From NCBI GenBank assembly GCA_910586405.1, contig CAJUII010000034.1, forward strand, positions 1 to 31,385: DNA of 31,385 nucleotides, read 5' to 3'. Positions 16,959 through 25,258 of the stretch are shown in pieces; position 1 is the stretch's first letter, and the number at the start of each line of letters is the position of its first letter. Below the pieces are notes generated by a model that did no database searches, was not told the origin of the DNA, and was given only the letters and a program-made list of their open reading frames with translations. The translations under genes were made by a program, and so were the position numbers. This stretch comes from an uncultured Lachnospiraceae bacterium. Its GTDB lineage: Bacteria > Bacillota > Clostridia > Lachnospirales > Lachnospiraceae.

Positions 16959-17940
16959 GCCCTAAATGGCGGTATGTAAGTTCTGATACCATTCTTCCGC
17001 GCGGTGTGCGCACAATAAATCCGTTTTTGATCAGATAAGGTTCATACACATCCTCGATTGTCCCGCGGTCCTCTCCAATCGCTGCGGCGAGATTGTCAAG
17101 CCCAACCGGACCGCCGTTAAACCGTTCGATCATTGTCATCAAAATCTCTCTGTCTGTCTGATCAAGTCCCAGTTTATCGACATCCAGTATATCCAGCGCC
17201 TTATTTGCGGCCTCCAGAGTGATCTGTCCGTCATATTTGATCTGTGCAAAATCACGGACCCTGCGCAACATACGATTTGCAAGTCTCGGTGTGCCGCGGC
17301 TTCTGCGCGCCAGCTCAAGCGCTCCCTGCTCATCAATCTGCACGTTCAGCACGCGCGCCGAATGCTGAATGATCAGTTTGAGCTCCTCCACTGAATAAAA
17401 TTCCAAATGCTGTATAACGCCAAATCGATCTCGCAGCGGTGCAGTCAGCAAACCTGCACGTGTCGTCGCTCCGATCAATGTAAAGTGGGGCAGATCAAGC
17501 CGCACTGATTTTGCGGTAGCTCCTTTTCCGATCAGAATATCAATCGCGAAATCTTCCATCGCGGGATACAAAACTTCCTCAACCTGCCGATTCAAACGGT
17601 GGATCTCATCGATGAATAAGATATCTCCTTCCTGCAATCCGTTCAAAATGGCAGCAATCTCCCCCGGCTTTTCAATTGCCGGTCCGCTTGTCACTTTGAG
17701 ATGAACCCCCATCTCATTTGCTATGATGCCAGCAAGCGTGGTCTTGCCAAGGCCAGGAGGACCATAAAAAAGAACATGATCCAGCGAATCGTTTCTCTGG
17801 CGTGCCGCTTCAATATACACTCTTAAAATTTCCTTTGCCTTTTTCTGTCCGATATAATCTTTTAGCGTCTGAGGACGGAGACTTCCCTCTATTTTGATAT
17901 CCTCTTCTAAAAGCTTTGTCTCAATCATTCTGGATGCCAT
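16942..17940 (-). CDS. ruvB: Holliday junction branch migration helicase RuvB
   Basis: RuvB is the AAA+ motor that, with RuvA, moves Holliday junctions in recombination repair. The product has 332 residues. Visible are SLRPQTLKDYIGQ, Walker A GPPGLGKTT, Walker B FIDEIHRLNR, sensor GATTRAGLL with PLRDRFG, and the C-terminal winged helix TPRGRMVSELTYRHLG. The frame is open six codons upstream to an ATG at 17958 that overlaps the ruvA stop, but GGAGGATTCT sits directly before ATG 17940, so that start is preferred. Confidence 0.97.
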   Translation of the reverse strand: MASRMIETKLLEEDIKIEGSLRPQTLKDYIGQKKAKEILRVYIEAARQRNDSLDHVLFYGPPGLGKTTLAGIIANEMGVHLKVTSGPAIEKPGEIAAILNGLQEGDILFIDEIHRLNRQVEEVLYPAMEDFAIDILIGKGATAKSVRLDLPHFTLIGATTRAGLLTAPLRDRFGVIQHLEFYSVEELKLIIQHSARVLNVQIDEQGALELARRSRGTPRLANRMLRRVRDFAQIKYDGQITLEAANKALDILDVDKLGLDQTDREILMTMIERFNGGPVGLDNLAAAIGEDRGTIEDVYEPYLIKNGFIVRTPRGRMVSELTYRHLGLEMPV

Positions 17941-17957
17941 AGAATCCTCCAAAAACA

Positions 17958-18575
17958 TTACAATGTACTGATTATTTTCAGCGCCTGCTTAAGAACAGTG
18001 CCTGCGTCCATATCCTCTGTGATCTCAATCTGCCGCACAGCTCTCAGCGCGTCAGACGGGGTATAGCCCAATGATACCAATGCTTCCAATGCCTCATTTT
18101 TCGTACCTGTATCGACAGAAGTCCCTGTCGTCAGATCCTCTGAGTCCAAATCTGACTTGCTCATCATCGATACTTTATCACGCAGCTCTAGGATAATCCG
18201 CTCCGCGGACTTTTTCCCAATTCCTTGCGCTTTTGCTATCGCTGCGGCATCGCCTGACAAAATGGCAAAACGCAGGTCATCGGCACTCATGGCAGACAAA
18301 ATGCTCAATGCACCCTTGGGGCCTATTCCATTCACCGCGATTAATTTCTTGTAGATCTCCAAATCATCCTTTGAGAGAAAACCAAATAGATTGAAGGCAT
18401 CCTCGCGCACGCTTGTATAAGTATAAATCTTGACGTCAGCACCGATTCCCGGCAAACGCTGCGCAACACTGAGCGGAATCCTGATGTTGTAGCCGATATT
18501 GTTGCATTCCAATACGAGATTGTCATCGGTGATGTCTACGATTTCACCTTTTATATATGCATACATTGATTTCAC
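17958..18575 (-). CDS. ruvA: Holliday junction protein RuvA
   Basis: RuvA binds the four-way junction as a tetramer and loads RuvB. The 205-residue product shows the N-terminal OB fold (MYAYIKGEIVDITDDNLVLE, IYTYTSVREDAFNLFGF), the two helix-hairpin-helix motifs (LIAVNGIGPKGALSIL and AKAQGIGKKSAERIILEL), a linker, and the C-terminal RuvB-binding domain (EALVSLGYTPSDALRAV). GGAGG lies 12 bases before ATG 18575. It follows the ilv terminator directly; no separate promoter is obvious. Confidence 0.96.
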   Translation of the reverse strand: MKSMYAYIKGEIVDITDDNLVLECNNIGYNIRIPLSVAQRLPGIGADVKIYTYTSVREDAFNLFGFLSKDDLEIYKKLIAVNGIGPKGALSILSAMSADDLRFAILSGDAAAIAKAQGIGKKSAERIILELRDKVSMMSKSDLDSEDLTTGTSVDTGTKNEALEALVSLGYTPSDALRAVRQIEITEDMDAGTVLKQALKIISTL

Positions 18576-18592
18576 ACGCCTCCATAATTATC

Positions 18593-18619
18593 AAAAAGGG
18601 AGAAAAACTCTCCCTTTTT
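18593..18619 (-). terminator. Terminator of the ilv operon
   Basis: An 11-bp perfect stem (18593-18603 with 18609-18619) around a 5-nt loop, A-rich before and T-rich after in both directions. It separates ilvC from ruvA. Confidence 0.9.
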
Positions 18620-18632
18620 TGAACTTAATTTT

Positions 18633-19658
18633 CTAGTTGTTGATAAACTTATCCTCTTCGTTGTTCCAGCTATAGAGCTTGCGGATCTCCTCACCAATCT
18701 TCTCAGACGGATGCTCGGAGGCAAGCTTTCTCATCGCCTTGAAATGTACCTGACGTCCTGCCGGAGACATGTCTAACAAAAATTCCTTCGCAAAAGAGCC
18801 ATCTTGAATGTCGGAGAGAATCTTCTTCATTGCCGCCTTTGTCTCATCTGTGATAATCTTGGGTCCTGTGATATAGTCTCCATACTCTGCTGTGTTGGAA
18901 ATAGAATATCTCATGCCCGCAAAGCCTGACTGATAAATCAGATCAACGATGAGCTTCATCTCATGGATACACTCAAAGTAAGCGTTTCTCGGATCGTATC
19001 CAGCCTCAACAAGTGTCTCAAAACCAGCCTGCATCAAGGCACATACGCCGCCGCAAAGAACTGCCTGCTCACCGAATAAGTCTGTCTCTGTCTCTGTTCT
19101 AAATGTCGTCTCAAGTACGCCTGCTCTCGCGCCGCCGATTGCAAGTGCATAGGCAAGTGCATAATCCAGTGCTTTTCCCGTAGCATTCTGCTCTACCGCT
19201 ACCAGACAAGGAACGCCCTTGCCGGCCTGATACTCAGAGCGGACGGTATGTCCGGGTCCCTTCGGTGCGATCATGGTCACATCGACATCCTTAGGCGGTG
19301 TGATGCATCCAAAATGAATATTGAAACCATGTGCAAACATCAACATATTGCCTGCCTCAAGGTTTGGCTCGATATCCTTCTTGTACATATCTGCCTGTAA
19401 TTCATCATTGATCAAAATCATGATGATATCAGCCTTCTTTGCCGCCTCTGCTGCTGTATACACTTCAAATCCCTGCTTGACTGCCTTGTCCCATGACTTG
19501 CTGCCCTCATAGAGACCGATAATGACATGACAGCCTGACTCCTTTGCGTTTAACGCATGGGCATGTCCCTGACTGCCGTAACCGATCACTGCGATTGTCT
19601 TGCCCTCTAACAAAGAAAGGTTGCAATCTTCCTGATAATAAATCTTTGCTTCTGACAT
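18633..19658 (-). CDS. ilvC: Ketol-acid reductoisomerase
   Basis: IlvC isomerises and reduces 2-acetolactate (or acetohydroxybutyrate) in valine, leucine and isoleucine synthesis. The 341-residue product is a class I (short) enzyme. It has the Rossmann motif GYGSQGHAHALN (26-37), the cofactor loop GLYEGSKSW (48-56), and the metal-binding DLFGEQ and later CIHEMK. The two serines in the loop fit NADPH, but the loop has YE where RK is common, so cofactor choice is uncertain. AGGAGGATTAAAAA precedes the ATG. Last gene of ilvB-ilvN-ilvN-ilvC, closed by the terminator. Confidence 0.97.
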   Translation of the reverse strand: MSEAKIYYQEDCNLSLLEGKTIAVIGYGSQGHAHALNAKESGCHVIIGLYEGSKSWDKAVKQGFEVYTAAEAAKKADIIMILINDELQADMYKKDIEPNLEAGNMLMFAHGFNIHFGCITPPKDVDVTMIAPKGPGHTVRSEYQAGKGVPCLVAVEQNATGKALDYALAYALAIGGARAGVLETTFRTETETDLFGEQAVLCGGVCALMQAGFETLVEAGYDPRNAYFECIHEMKLIVDLIYQSGFAGMRYSISNTAEYGDYITGPKIITDETKAAMKKILSDIQDGSFAKEFLLDMSPAGRQVHFKAMRKLASEHPSEKIGEEIRKLYSWNNEEDKFINN

Positions 19659-19709
19659 TTTTTAATCCTCCTAGTAATATATGTAAAATTAAATATAATA
19701 ATTTAGAAC

Positions 19710-20210
19710 CTACTCCAGATTCACAAGTTCGTCTGTGCCGCGTCCAAGTCCCGCGATGCCTGTCCTTGCAATCTCAAGGATTTCATAATCCTGCAACAGA
19801 CCGATAAACGCCTCAATCTTTGACTGATTCCCCGTCAGCTCAACAATCAGGCTGTCCACATTGACATCAATAATCTTTGCCCTGAAAATATCAGCTACAG
19901 CAATGACGCCCTGTCGCTTTTCCGGCGTTGACTTTACCTTGATCAGACAAAGCTCTCTGTAAACACTTTTCTCAGGCTTTAACTCGCGGATATCTCTCAC
20001 ATCGACCAGCTTTGCAACCTGCTTCTCAATCTGGTCTAAAATATCCTCCTCTCCTGAAGTCACGATGGTAATACGGGTAAAGCGGGAATCTGCGGTGACA
20101 CCTGCCGTGATACTCTCAATATTATAGCCGCGTCTTGAGAACAAGCCTGAAATACGGCTCAAGACGCCGGCATTGTTATCAACCAAAAGCTGAAATACTC
20201 TTTTCTGCAT
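19710..20210 (-). CDS. ilvN: Acetolactate synthase small subunit (second copy, IlvH-like)
   Basis: A 166-residue regulatory subunit. It has the N-terminal ACT domain (RVFQLLVDNNAGVLSRISGLFSRR pattern, GYNIESITAG) and the C-terminal domain (RELCLIKVKSTPEKRQGVIA, then IVELTGNQSKIEAFIGLL and ARTGIAGLGRGTD). The conserved first-domain residues match canonical valine-sensing small subunits, so this copy is likely the feedback-sensitive partner of IlvB. It is preceded by a 75-bp gap holding an inverted repeat. ATTAGGGAGTG precedes the ATG. Confidence 0.93.
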   Translation of the reverse strand: MQKRVFQLLVDNNAGVLSRISGLFSRRGYNIESITAGVTADSRFTRITIVTSGEEDILDQIEKQVAKLVDVRDIRELKPEKSVYRELCLIKVKSTPEKRQGVIAVADIFRAKIIDVNVDSLIVELTGNQSKIEAFIGLLQDYEILEIARTGIAGLGRGTDELVNLE

Positions 20211-20230
20211 AAAGATACACTCCCTAATCC

Positions 20231-20275
20231 GTTACAATCCTTTATTTTGCATAAATAACCAAAAATCATTGTAAC
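20231..20275. repeat. Inverted repeat between the two small-subunit genes
   Basis: GTTACAAT (20231-20238) and ATTGTAAC (20268-20275) are exact inverted repeats 29 bp apart in the only sizeable gap of the ilv operon. It could be a protein-binding pair or the base of an RNA stem-loop; no strong inner pairing is visible. Confidence 0.4.
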
Positions 20276-20285
20276 AACTCTGATA

Positions 20286-20768
20286 TTAATTGTCAATACA
20301 TTTAGGCAAAGCCAGTGTCCCTGTTCTTGCCACCTCCACGATACTGATCGACTTGAGCATATCCAGCATCACCTTGATGCGCTCTGGCATATCGCAGATC
20401 TGTATGATCATGTTATTGTTCGACATATCGACAATATCCGCCTTCATGATCTCACAAATTTCCATGATATCACGCCTCGTACCGCGATTGTATTTTACCT
20501 TGATCAGCATGAGCTCTCTGCTGATGCTGTCCTTTTCATCAAACGTTTTTACTTTGATAACGTCAAGTTTCTTGTTGAGCTGCTTCTCAATCTGTTCGAT
20601 TGTCCGCTGGTTTCCAGAGCTTACGATTGTCATACAGGAAATTGCCGGATCATCTGTCTCGCCAACCGCAAGGCTGTCAATGTTAAAGCATCTTCTCGAG
20701 AACAGCCCTGAAACCTTGCAAAGCACACCAGCCCTGTTTTCTACTTGTACGGAATATATTTTTTTCAT
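20286..20768 (-). CDS. ilvN: Acetolactate synthase small subunit (first copy, divergent)
   Basis: A 160-residue ACT-domain protein of the IlvN/IlvH family: SVQVENRAGVLCKVSGLFSR, NIDSLAVGETDDPAISCMTI, the second domain RELMLIKVKYNRGTRRDIME and the end VEVARTGTLALP. It is clearly homologous to the next gene but differs throughout, for example CFNIDSLAVGE where the other has YNIESITAG, so it is not a recent duplication. It is 16 bp after ilvB and probably its main partner or a second regulator with different effector sensitivity. AAGGAGGTTCC precedes the ATG. Confidence 0.92.
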   Translation of the reverse strand: MKKIYSVQVENRAGVLCKVSGLFSRRCFNIDSLAVGETDDPAISCMTIVSSGNQRTIEQIEKQLNKKLDVIKVKTFDEKDSISRELMLIKVKYNRGTRRDIMEICEIMKADIVDMSNNNMIIQICDMPERIKVMLDMLKSISIVEVARTGTLALPKCIDN

Positions 20769-20784
20769 ATAGACTGGAACCTCC

Positions 20785-22413
20785 TTATTTTACTAAATCC
20801 ATCGGGTCTACGAGACATTCCATGAGCATCGTGTTGTCATCTGCCAGAAACTCTTGAAGTTTTTCCTGTGCATGCGTCATATTCTCCACACGGATAAACG
20901 GGATATCATATGCCGCAGCGAGTTTCTCGAGGTTGGGTGTTCCCTCCTTGATATCTACGACGGAATAATTATCCTTGTACGTATAATGCTGAAATTCGCG
21001 CACCATGCCAAGATAATTATTCTTCATCACGATAATTTTGACAGGGATATGATGCTGCATAATGGTCGCAAGCTCCATCATTGACATTTGGAACGAACCG
21101 TCACCGCAGACCGCCACGACCTGTCTGTCCATGTCGCCGCGTTTCGCCCCCATAGCGGCAGGAATCGAATATCCCATCGTTCCCATTCCGCCCGATGTGA
21201 GAAAACGGCCCTTTTTCACAATATGGTAATTGCAGCTCCAAATCTGGTTTTGCCCGACATCGGCAACGTACACTGCATTGTCCTTCATCTCATGGGAAAG
21301 CATTGTGATAAACGCCGCGGGATCTACATATGCAGGGTTTGGTTTGCGCTTCTGGACCATGGTCTCACGGTATTCTTCCAGTGTGCGAATCCATGCCTCA
21401 TGTTCACAGGTAAATTCCTCTTTGGCGATATCCTCAAAAATATGTTTGGCATCTCCCACCAATGGTATCGACGGACCGACATTCTTGCCAATCTCGGCAG
21501 GGTCCACATCTATATGTACCAAAATCTTGTTGGTCGTAATCAAATCTGGCTGGCTGACAGCTCTGTCCGCCACGCGCGCACCCACCATAATCAAAAGATC
21601 TGATTCATTCATCGCACGGTTCGCATAGGCTTTGCCGTTGTTTCCAACCATGCCAAAATACATGGGGTCCTCCGTGGGCATCACGCCGATTCCCATCATG
21701 GTGGACACCACCGGAATTCGGTATTTGTCAGCAAATACCCGAAGCTCTGTTACCGCCTCGCTCAGATGCACACCACCGCCCGCACAGATGATGGGGCGTT
21801 TTGCCTTTTCAAGCTCTTTTACAACTTTCTTTATTTGTACGATATTTCCCTTCACAGTCGGCTTATAAGCGCGGATATTCACTGATTCGGGATATTTAAA
21901 ATTCTTGATGGCAGCGTTCTGTATATCAATGGGAACATCTATCAACACAGGTCCCTTTCGCCCGGAATTGGCAATGTGGAAGGCTTCTTTAAAAATGCGG
22001 GGGATATCCTCTACATTTTTGATGAGATAGCTGTATTTGACAAACGACTCCACAGCGCCTGTGATGTCCGCCTCCTGAAATACATCACTTCCAATCAGCT
22101 CACTTTTTACCTGACCTGAGATACATACCATCGGAATACTGTCCGCGAAGGCGGTCGCGATTCCTGTGATTAAATTGGTAGCACCCGGTCCGCTCGTGAC
22201 GGCACACACTCCCACGTTACCGGTGACTCGGGCTTCTCCGCTCGCTGCGTGTGCAGCATTCTGTTCTGTTCTAACTAATATTGTCCTGATCTTTGAGTCG
22301 AGAATACTGTTGTAAAATGGGCAGATCGCTACGCCGGGATAACCATACACCGTTGTAACACCCTCATTCTCGAGACATTTTACGATTGCGTCAGCACCGA
22401 TCATGATGTTCAC
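20785..22413 (-). CDS. ilvB: Acetolactate synthase large subunit
   Basis: IlvB condenses two pyruvates (or pyruvate and 2-oxobutyrate) using thiamine diphosphate, the first common step of branched-chain amino acid synthesis. The 543-residue product has the N-terminal TPP domain with catalytic glutamate E50 in VRTEQNAAHAASG, the VTSGPGATNLITGIATA segment, a central FAD-type domain, and the C-terminal GDGSFQMSMMELATI with NNYLGMVREFQ. The open frame reaches 22470, but GTG 22413 has AAGGATAAGA just before it; an ATG three codons later is the alternative. First gene of the operon. Confidence 0.95.
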   Translation of the reverse strand: MNIMIGADAIVKCLENEGVTTVYGYPGVAICPFYNSILDSKIRTILVRTEQNAAHAASGEARVTGNVGVCAVTSGPGATNLITGIATAFADSIPMVCISGQVKSELIGSDVFQEADITGAVESFVKYSYLIKNVEDIPRIFKEAFHIANSGRKGPVLIDVPIDIQNAAIKNFKYPESVNIRAYKPTVKGNIVQIKKVVKELEKAKRPIICAGGGVHLSEAVTELRVFADKYRIPVVSTMMGIGVMPTEDPMYFGMVGNNGKAYANRAMNESDLLIMVGARVADRAVSQPDLITTNKILVHIDVDPAEIGKNVGPSIPLVGDAKHIFEDIAKEEFTCEHEAWIRTLEEYRETMVQKRKPNPAYVDPAAFITMLSHEMKDNAVYVADVGQNQIWSCNYHIVKKGRFLTSGGMGTMGYSIPAAMGAKRGDMDRQVVAVCGDGSFQMSMMELATIMQHHIPVKIIVMKNNYLGMVREFQHYTYKDNYSVVDIKEGTPNLEKLAAAYDIPFIRVENMTHAQEKLQEFLADDNTMLMECLVDPMDLVK

Positions 22414-22450
22414 TCTTATCCTTTCAAATCTAATTTGTCCTGTTGTTACT

Positions 22451-22468
22451 GTTTTTGGCAACAAAAAC
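22451..22468 (-). promoter_or_regulatory. Short hairpin or operator in the ilvB leader
   Basis: GTTTTTG and CAAAAAC form an exact 7-bp inverted repeat around 4 nt, just downstream of the predicted ilvB start of transcription. It is too weak for a terminator and may be an operator. No T-box or peptide-leader attenuator is seen in this short leader. Confidence 0.3.
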
Positions 22469-22475
22469 ATATATA

Positions 22476-22504
22476 ATTATACATAATATTGCAGATTAAG
22501 TAAA
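22476..22504 (-). promoter_or_regulatory. Promoter of the ilv operon
   Basis: TTTACT (22499-22504) and a consensus TATAAT (22476-22481) with a 17-bp spacer on the minus strand, giving a leader of roughly 55 nt. Confidence 0.6.
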
Positions 22505-22546
22505 CCGTTTTTTATGAATTTTCCAAATGAAACATATAAGATTGCT

Positions 22547-22575
22547 TTTATGTATATATTGTGGTAGAGTATAAT
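22547..22575 (+). promoter_or_regulatory. Predicted promoter of the plus-strand lipoprotein
   Basis: TATAAT (22570-22575) with a weak TTTATG (22547-22552) 17 bp upstream. Divergent from the ilv promoter, with the -35 regions about 40 bp apart. Confidence 0.45.
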
Positions 22576-22610
22576 ACTGTAAAAGAAAGCTTTTTGATAT
22601 ATGGATAATT

Positions 22611-23231
22611 ATGCAAAGGAATATTCAGGAAATGAACAATCAATTTACCTTCAAAACATTTAGACTACTCGCGGCAGCTCTGTTGGGCGCTGTCAGCTTG
22701 TCAGGCTGCACAGATTCCAGTGAGGAGGAGAAAACACTCGCAAGCTTCTCCTCCTCTGTCGCAGACTTTACAGACTACATACAGGAGGCAGACGAAAAAA
22801 TCAACAATCTCGATGTCACCAAAAAAGAATCAGCAGATGAACTGCTAGAACTGCTAGACGATATGGATGCAAAATTTGCAGAATTTGCCAATACTCAAAT
22901 GCCTGCTCAGTATGAAAACGTCAAGGATTTGGCAGTGCAGGCAAGCGAGGAGATGTCACTTGCCGTGTCACACTACCACACTGCATATGAATCAGAGCCA
23001 TTTCATGAAAGTTATGCTGACGCTGCATATCAGTGTTATGAACGCTCCTATGAATGTGTTCAGCTTATGGGATATCTACTCGCGGGAGAGAAAATCCCTG
23101 AGAATGACCACGTAAAGGTGTATGAGGAGTCAAATGACAAAAATATTCTCGACAAATGGCTGTCAAATGATGAGAGTGAATCCAGCGAGAATGAAACAGC
23201 TTCCGATGAGATATCGGAAGCCATAGAATAG
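22611..23231 (+). CDS. Predicted lipoprotein of unknown function
   Basis: A product of 206 residues (199 if it starts at ATG 22632). The N-terminus is a lipoprotein signal: basic start, hydrophobic LLAAALLGAVSL and lipobox LSGC. The mature part is acidic and mostly helical (SSVADFTDYIQEADEKINNL, then ADELLELLDDMDAKFAEFAN), with no cysteine pairs or enzyme motif, and ends in a Ser/Glu-rich tail. I do not recognise the family; the helical pattern resembles small extracytoplasmic binding or scaffold lipoproteins. It is the only plus-strand gene in this half and converges on the DUF308 gene 12 bp away, with no terminator seen between. Confidence 0.8.
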   Translation: MQRNIQEMNNQFTFKTFRLLAAALLGAVSLSGCTDSSEEEKTLASFSSSVADFTDYIQEADEKINNLDVTKKESADELLELLDDMDAKFAEFANTQMPAQYENVKDLAVQASEEMSLAVSHYHTAYESEPFHESYADAAYQCYERSYECVQLMGYLLAGEKIPENDHVKVYEESNDKNILDKWLSNDESESSENETASDEISEAIE

Positions 23232-23243
23232 TGCATTATTTAG

Positions 23244-23822
23244 TTATTCGTTTCCTTTAAATTCCCGCAGTCTCTTATCCGTATCCCGCTGTGCCAGATA
23301 AGAAAAAAGTAAAAGTGCCAAATCCGATCCTCCATCATAGAGCATGGCAGCTCCCAAAAGAACCATCGTAATCTCATACACGGTAAAGGGATTAAACACC
23401 AGCAGCAAACCTACGACAAGTGTAAGAATCGAAGCAATCAGCGCAATCCACCACTTCTCACTCCCTGCCTTCTTGATATCGAGGGTATATTGAATGTCCA
23501 TCAACCCATGTATCAGCACGATGATTCCGACTACCACCGGAATGATTGACAACACGATATGCGGCTGGGTACAAATCCAGATTCCCAGCAGTATCAGCAC
23601 AATTCCCATCATCATGACAAACTTATTGTAAAAACCGAGCCGCTCTCCGCGCAAAAAGCTGATAAGCTGGAAAATTCCCATCACGATCAATGCGCCGCCA
23701 AGCAGATAACACAGCGCGACACCGAGAATATGCGGCCAGATCACAAGAACAATCCCCAATATAACCATAATGACTGCATTGATAAAATAATTGTGCTTCA
23801 TATCCTGTATAATTGATTTCAT
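23244..23822 (-). CDS. DUF308 / HdeD-like membrane protein
   Basis: A 192-residue protein with about six hydrophobic helices, including AVIMVILGIVLVIWPHILG, GGALIVMGIFQLISFLRGE, MMGIVLILLGIWICTQPHIV and ALIASILTLVVGLLLVFNPF. The repeated pattern of helix pairs with a Pro at the turn (WPHI, QPHI, NPF) is typical of DUF308. HdeD is tied to acid resistance in E. coli, but a function here is not known. The frame is open to 23861, but GAAGGAGGTCG fits ATG 23822. Confidence 0.85.
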   Translation of the reverse strand: MKSIIQDMKHNYFINAVIMVILGIVLVIWPHILGVALCYLLGGALIVMGIFQLISFLRGERLGFYNKFVMMMGIVLILLGIWICTQPHIVLSIIPVVVGIIVLIHGLMDIQYTLDIKKAGSEKWWIALIASILTLVVGLLLVFNPFTVYEITMVLLGAAMLYDGGSDLALLLFSYLAQRDTDKRLREFKGNE

Positions 23823-23867
23823 AAACACGACCTCCTTCTGTGACATATATGTCCAAATCATAGAAGT

Positions 23868-23876
23868 ATTGTAGCA
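23868..23876 (-). promoter_or_regulatory. Extended -10 promoter of the DUF308 gene
   Basis: TGCTACAAT on the minus strand is an extended -10 (TGn plus TACAAT), 45 bp before the start; the -35 is not clear. Confidence 0.45.
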
Positions 23877-23915
23877 TATTTATGGAAAAAATAATACTAA
23901 AAGTTTTGTTATATT

Positions 23916-24296
23916 TTAGGAAATGCCACTCTTCTCCTGAAGATAAGCAAGCCAGTCTTTTCTTTTCATAACAGAACACTTTTTCTTCACGCTTTTTCCG
24001 TTTTCATCTGTATACGTCACTTTAATGCCTGTTGGAATAATTGGAATCAGCCCGCCAATGTTACAAAGTTTCAGTTCTTTAATATTTTTATAGGGCACGC
24101 TAAAATTCGTTAAACCGCCAAGGCCTCCCACAAACACAAGTTTTTCTGTCGAAAAGAAATAGTTTCCTCTAGTCTGTGAGCCAAACTCCCACAAATCGCC
24201 TTGCGTGTGTTCCTGAATGGTATCAATCGGACCGATTAACGCCGTATCTCTGAGTAATTTTTCCCACTCTGCTTTTTTCTTCTCTGTCAATTTCAT
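23916..24296 (-). CDS. Small hypothetical, possible PH/GRAM-like fold
   Basis: A cytoplasmic 126-residue protein. An N-terminal charged helix (MKLTEKKKAEWEKLL) is followed by a run of predicted beta strands (RGNYFFSTEKLVFVGG, TNFSVPYKNIKELKLC, TGIKVTYTDENGK) and a C-terminal helix (KRKDWLAYLQEK). The strand order with FSTEKLVF and VPYKNIKEL recalls bacterial PH/GRAM-like domains, but this is a weak resemblance. AGGGGGAAAATACAA precedes the ATG. Downstream is the DUF308 gene, upstream the YdcF-like gene. Confidence 0.65.
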   Translation of the reverse strand: MKLTEKKKAEWEKLLRDTALIGPIDTIQEHTQGDLWEFGSQTRGNYFFSTEKLVFVGGLGGLTNFSVPYKNIKELKLCNIGGLIPIIPTGIKVTYTDENGKSVKKKCSVMKRKDWLAYLQEKSGIS

Positions 24297-24360
24297 TTGT
24301 ATTTTCCCCCTTATTATTTGAAATATATATTTATTTTTCGAATTTTACACTAAGCTGATG

Positions 24361-25134
24361 CTAAAAAACCCATTCATATAATATTGCAAGCAGCTCTCGT
24401 GCATAGTATGTCGGCAGCAGCCACAGTGCCGTGTCACCTGAGACTGCACCATATTCCAGTCCAAGCCCCTCCGCTACTTTTCCGGCGCGGTACTCATGAA
24501 AATTATTGGTCGCGATCGCAAGCTGAGGATTTAGCGACTGCTCCTTGATAATGTCGTAGGAAAAAGCCAAATTCTCACGCGTTGTAGTCGATTGGTCCTC
24601 TTTGTAAATCCGTTTAGGGTCAATGCCATTATTCACAAGATAGAGATACATACACTCTGCCTCGGAGATCGTCTCATCAGCGCCTTGACCACCGGACACA
24701 ATACATACCGAATCGGCATTTGCATTCAGATAGTTTATTGCTGCCTTCAACCGTTCCTCCAAGGTAATGCTGGGACGATCACCATAGACTTTGCAGCCCA
24801 GCACAACCACCGTAGCATTTGGTGCAGGCGGTTTGGCAGCAGCCTTTATCATAAGCACAGTCATTACGATGACAAGGAGCACACCCACAACAATTCCTGC
24901 CGCCAAGATACTCAATACTATCTTTCCAAGCATTTTCTGCCAGAATGCACGCAGCGTTTTATGAACGGATGGCATAAACAGTGCGTATAGAACAACACTG
25001 ACACAGATCACAATTCCTGTAAAATTTCCTATATTTATTATCCGCCTGCGCACCATCGGCATAAAAAATCCGCTAAATCCTGCCATTCCAAATAGAAACA
25101 ACAACAGCCTTACAATATACTTGAGTATCTTCAC
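24361..25134 (-). CDS. YdcF/SanA-like DUF218 membrane protein
   Basis: A 257-residue protein. Up to three hydrophobic helices in the first 95 residues anchor it. The DUF218 domain follows from about 103: TVVVLGCKVYGDRPSITLEE, IVSGGQGADETISEAECM, EDQSTTTRENLAFSYDI and the end AIATNNFHEYRAGKVA. The conserved G-Q-G and ST.EN residues form the family's presumed active or ligand site. Some relatives (SanA, ElyC) affect envelope integrity; the reaction is not established. The start is GTG 25134, with AAAGGATGA upstream. Confidence 0.88.
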   Translation of the reverse strand: MKILKYIVRLLLFLFGMAGFSGFFMPMVRRRIINIGNFTGIVICVSVVLYALFMPSVHKTLRAFWQKMLGKIVLSILAAGIVVGVLLVIVMTVLMIKAAAKPPAPNATVVVLGCKVYGDRPSITLEERLKAAINYLNANADSVCIVSGGQGADETISEAECMYLYLVNNGIDPKRIYKEDQSTTTRENLAFSYDIIKEQSLNPQLAIATNNFHEYRAGKVAEGLGLEYGAVSGDTALWLLPTYYARELLAILYEWVF

Positions 25135-25199
25135 CTGTATTCATCCTTTCCACGCCCGTGTGCAATCCAGTAGAGAAAGTCCCTTTGGACGCCCATGTA

Positions 25200-25237
25200 C
25201 ATAAAAGGCGACAGATTTCTTTCTGCCGCCTTTTATG
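25200..25237 (-). terminator. Terminator after the repeat-bearing lipoprotein gene
   Basis: A 16-bp stem (25200-25215 with 25222-25237), one G-U pair on the minus strand, loop of 6 nt, with TTTTAT in the trailing arm. It is the strongest hairpin in the gap 25135-25258, which otherwise holds no convincing gene. Confidence 0.75.
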
Positions 25238-25258
25238 CCTATATCGTTATACTTCTGA

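Noticed and set aside
22414..22475. T-box or attenuator leader for ilvB
   Set aside because: The leader is only about 55 nt, without a T-box sequence, specifier loop or terminator/antiterminator pair.
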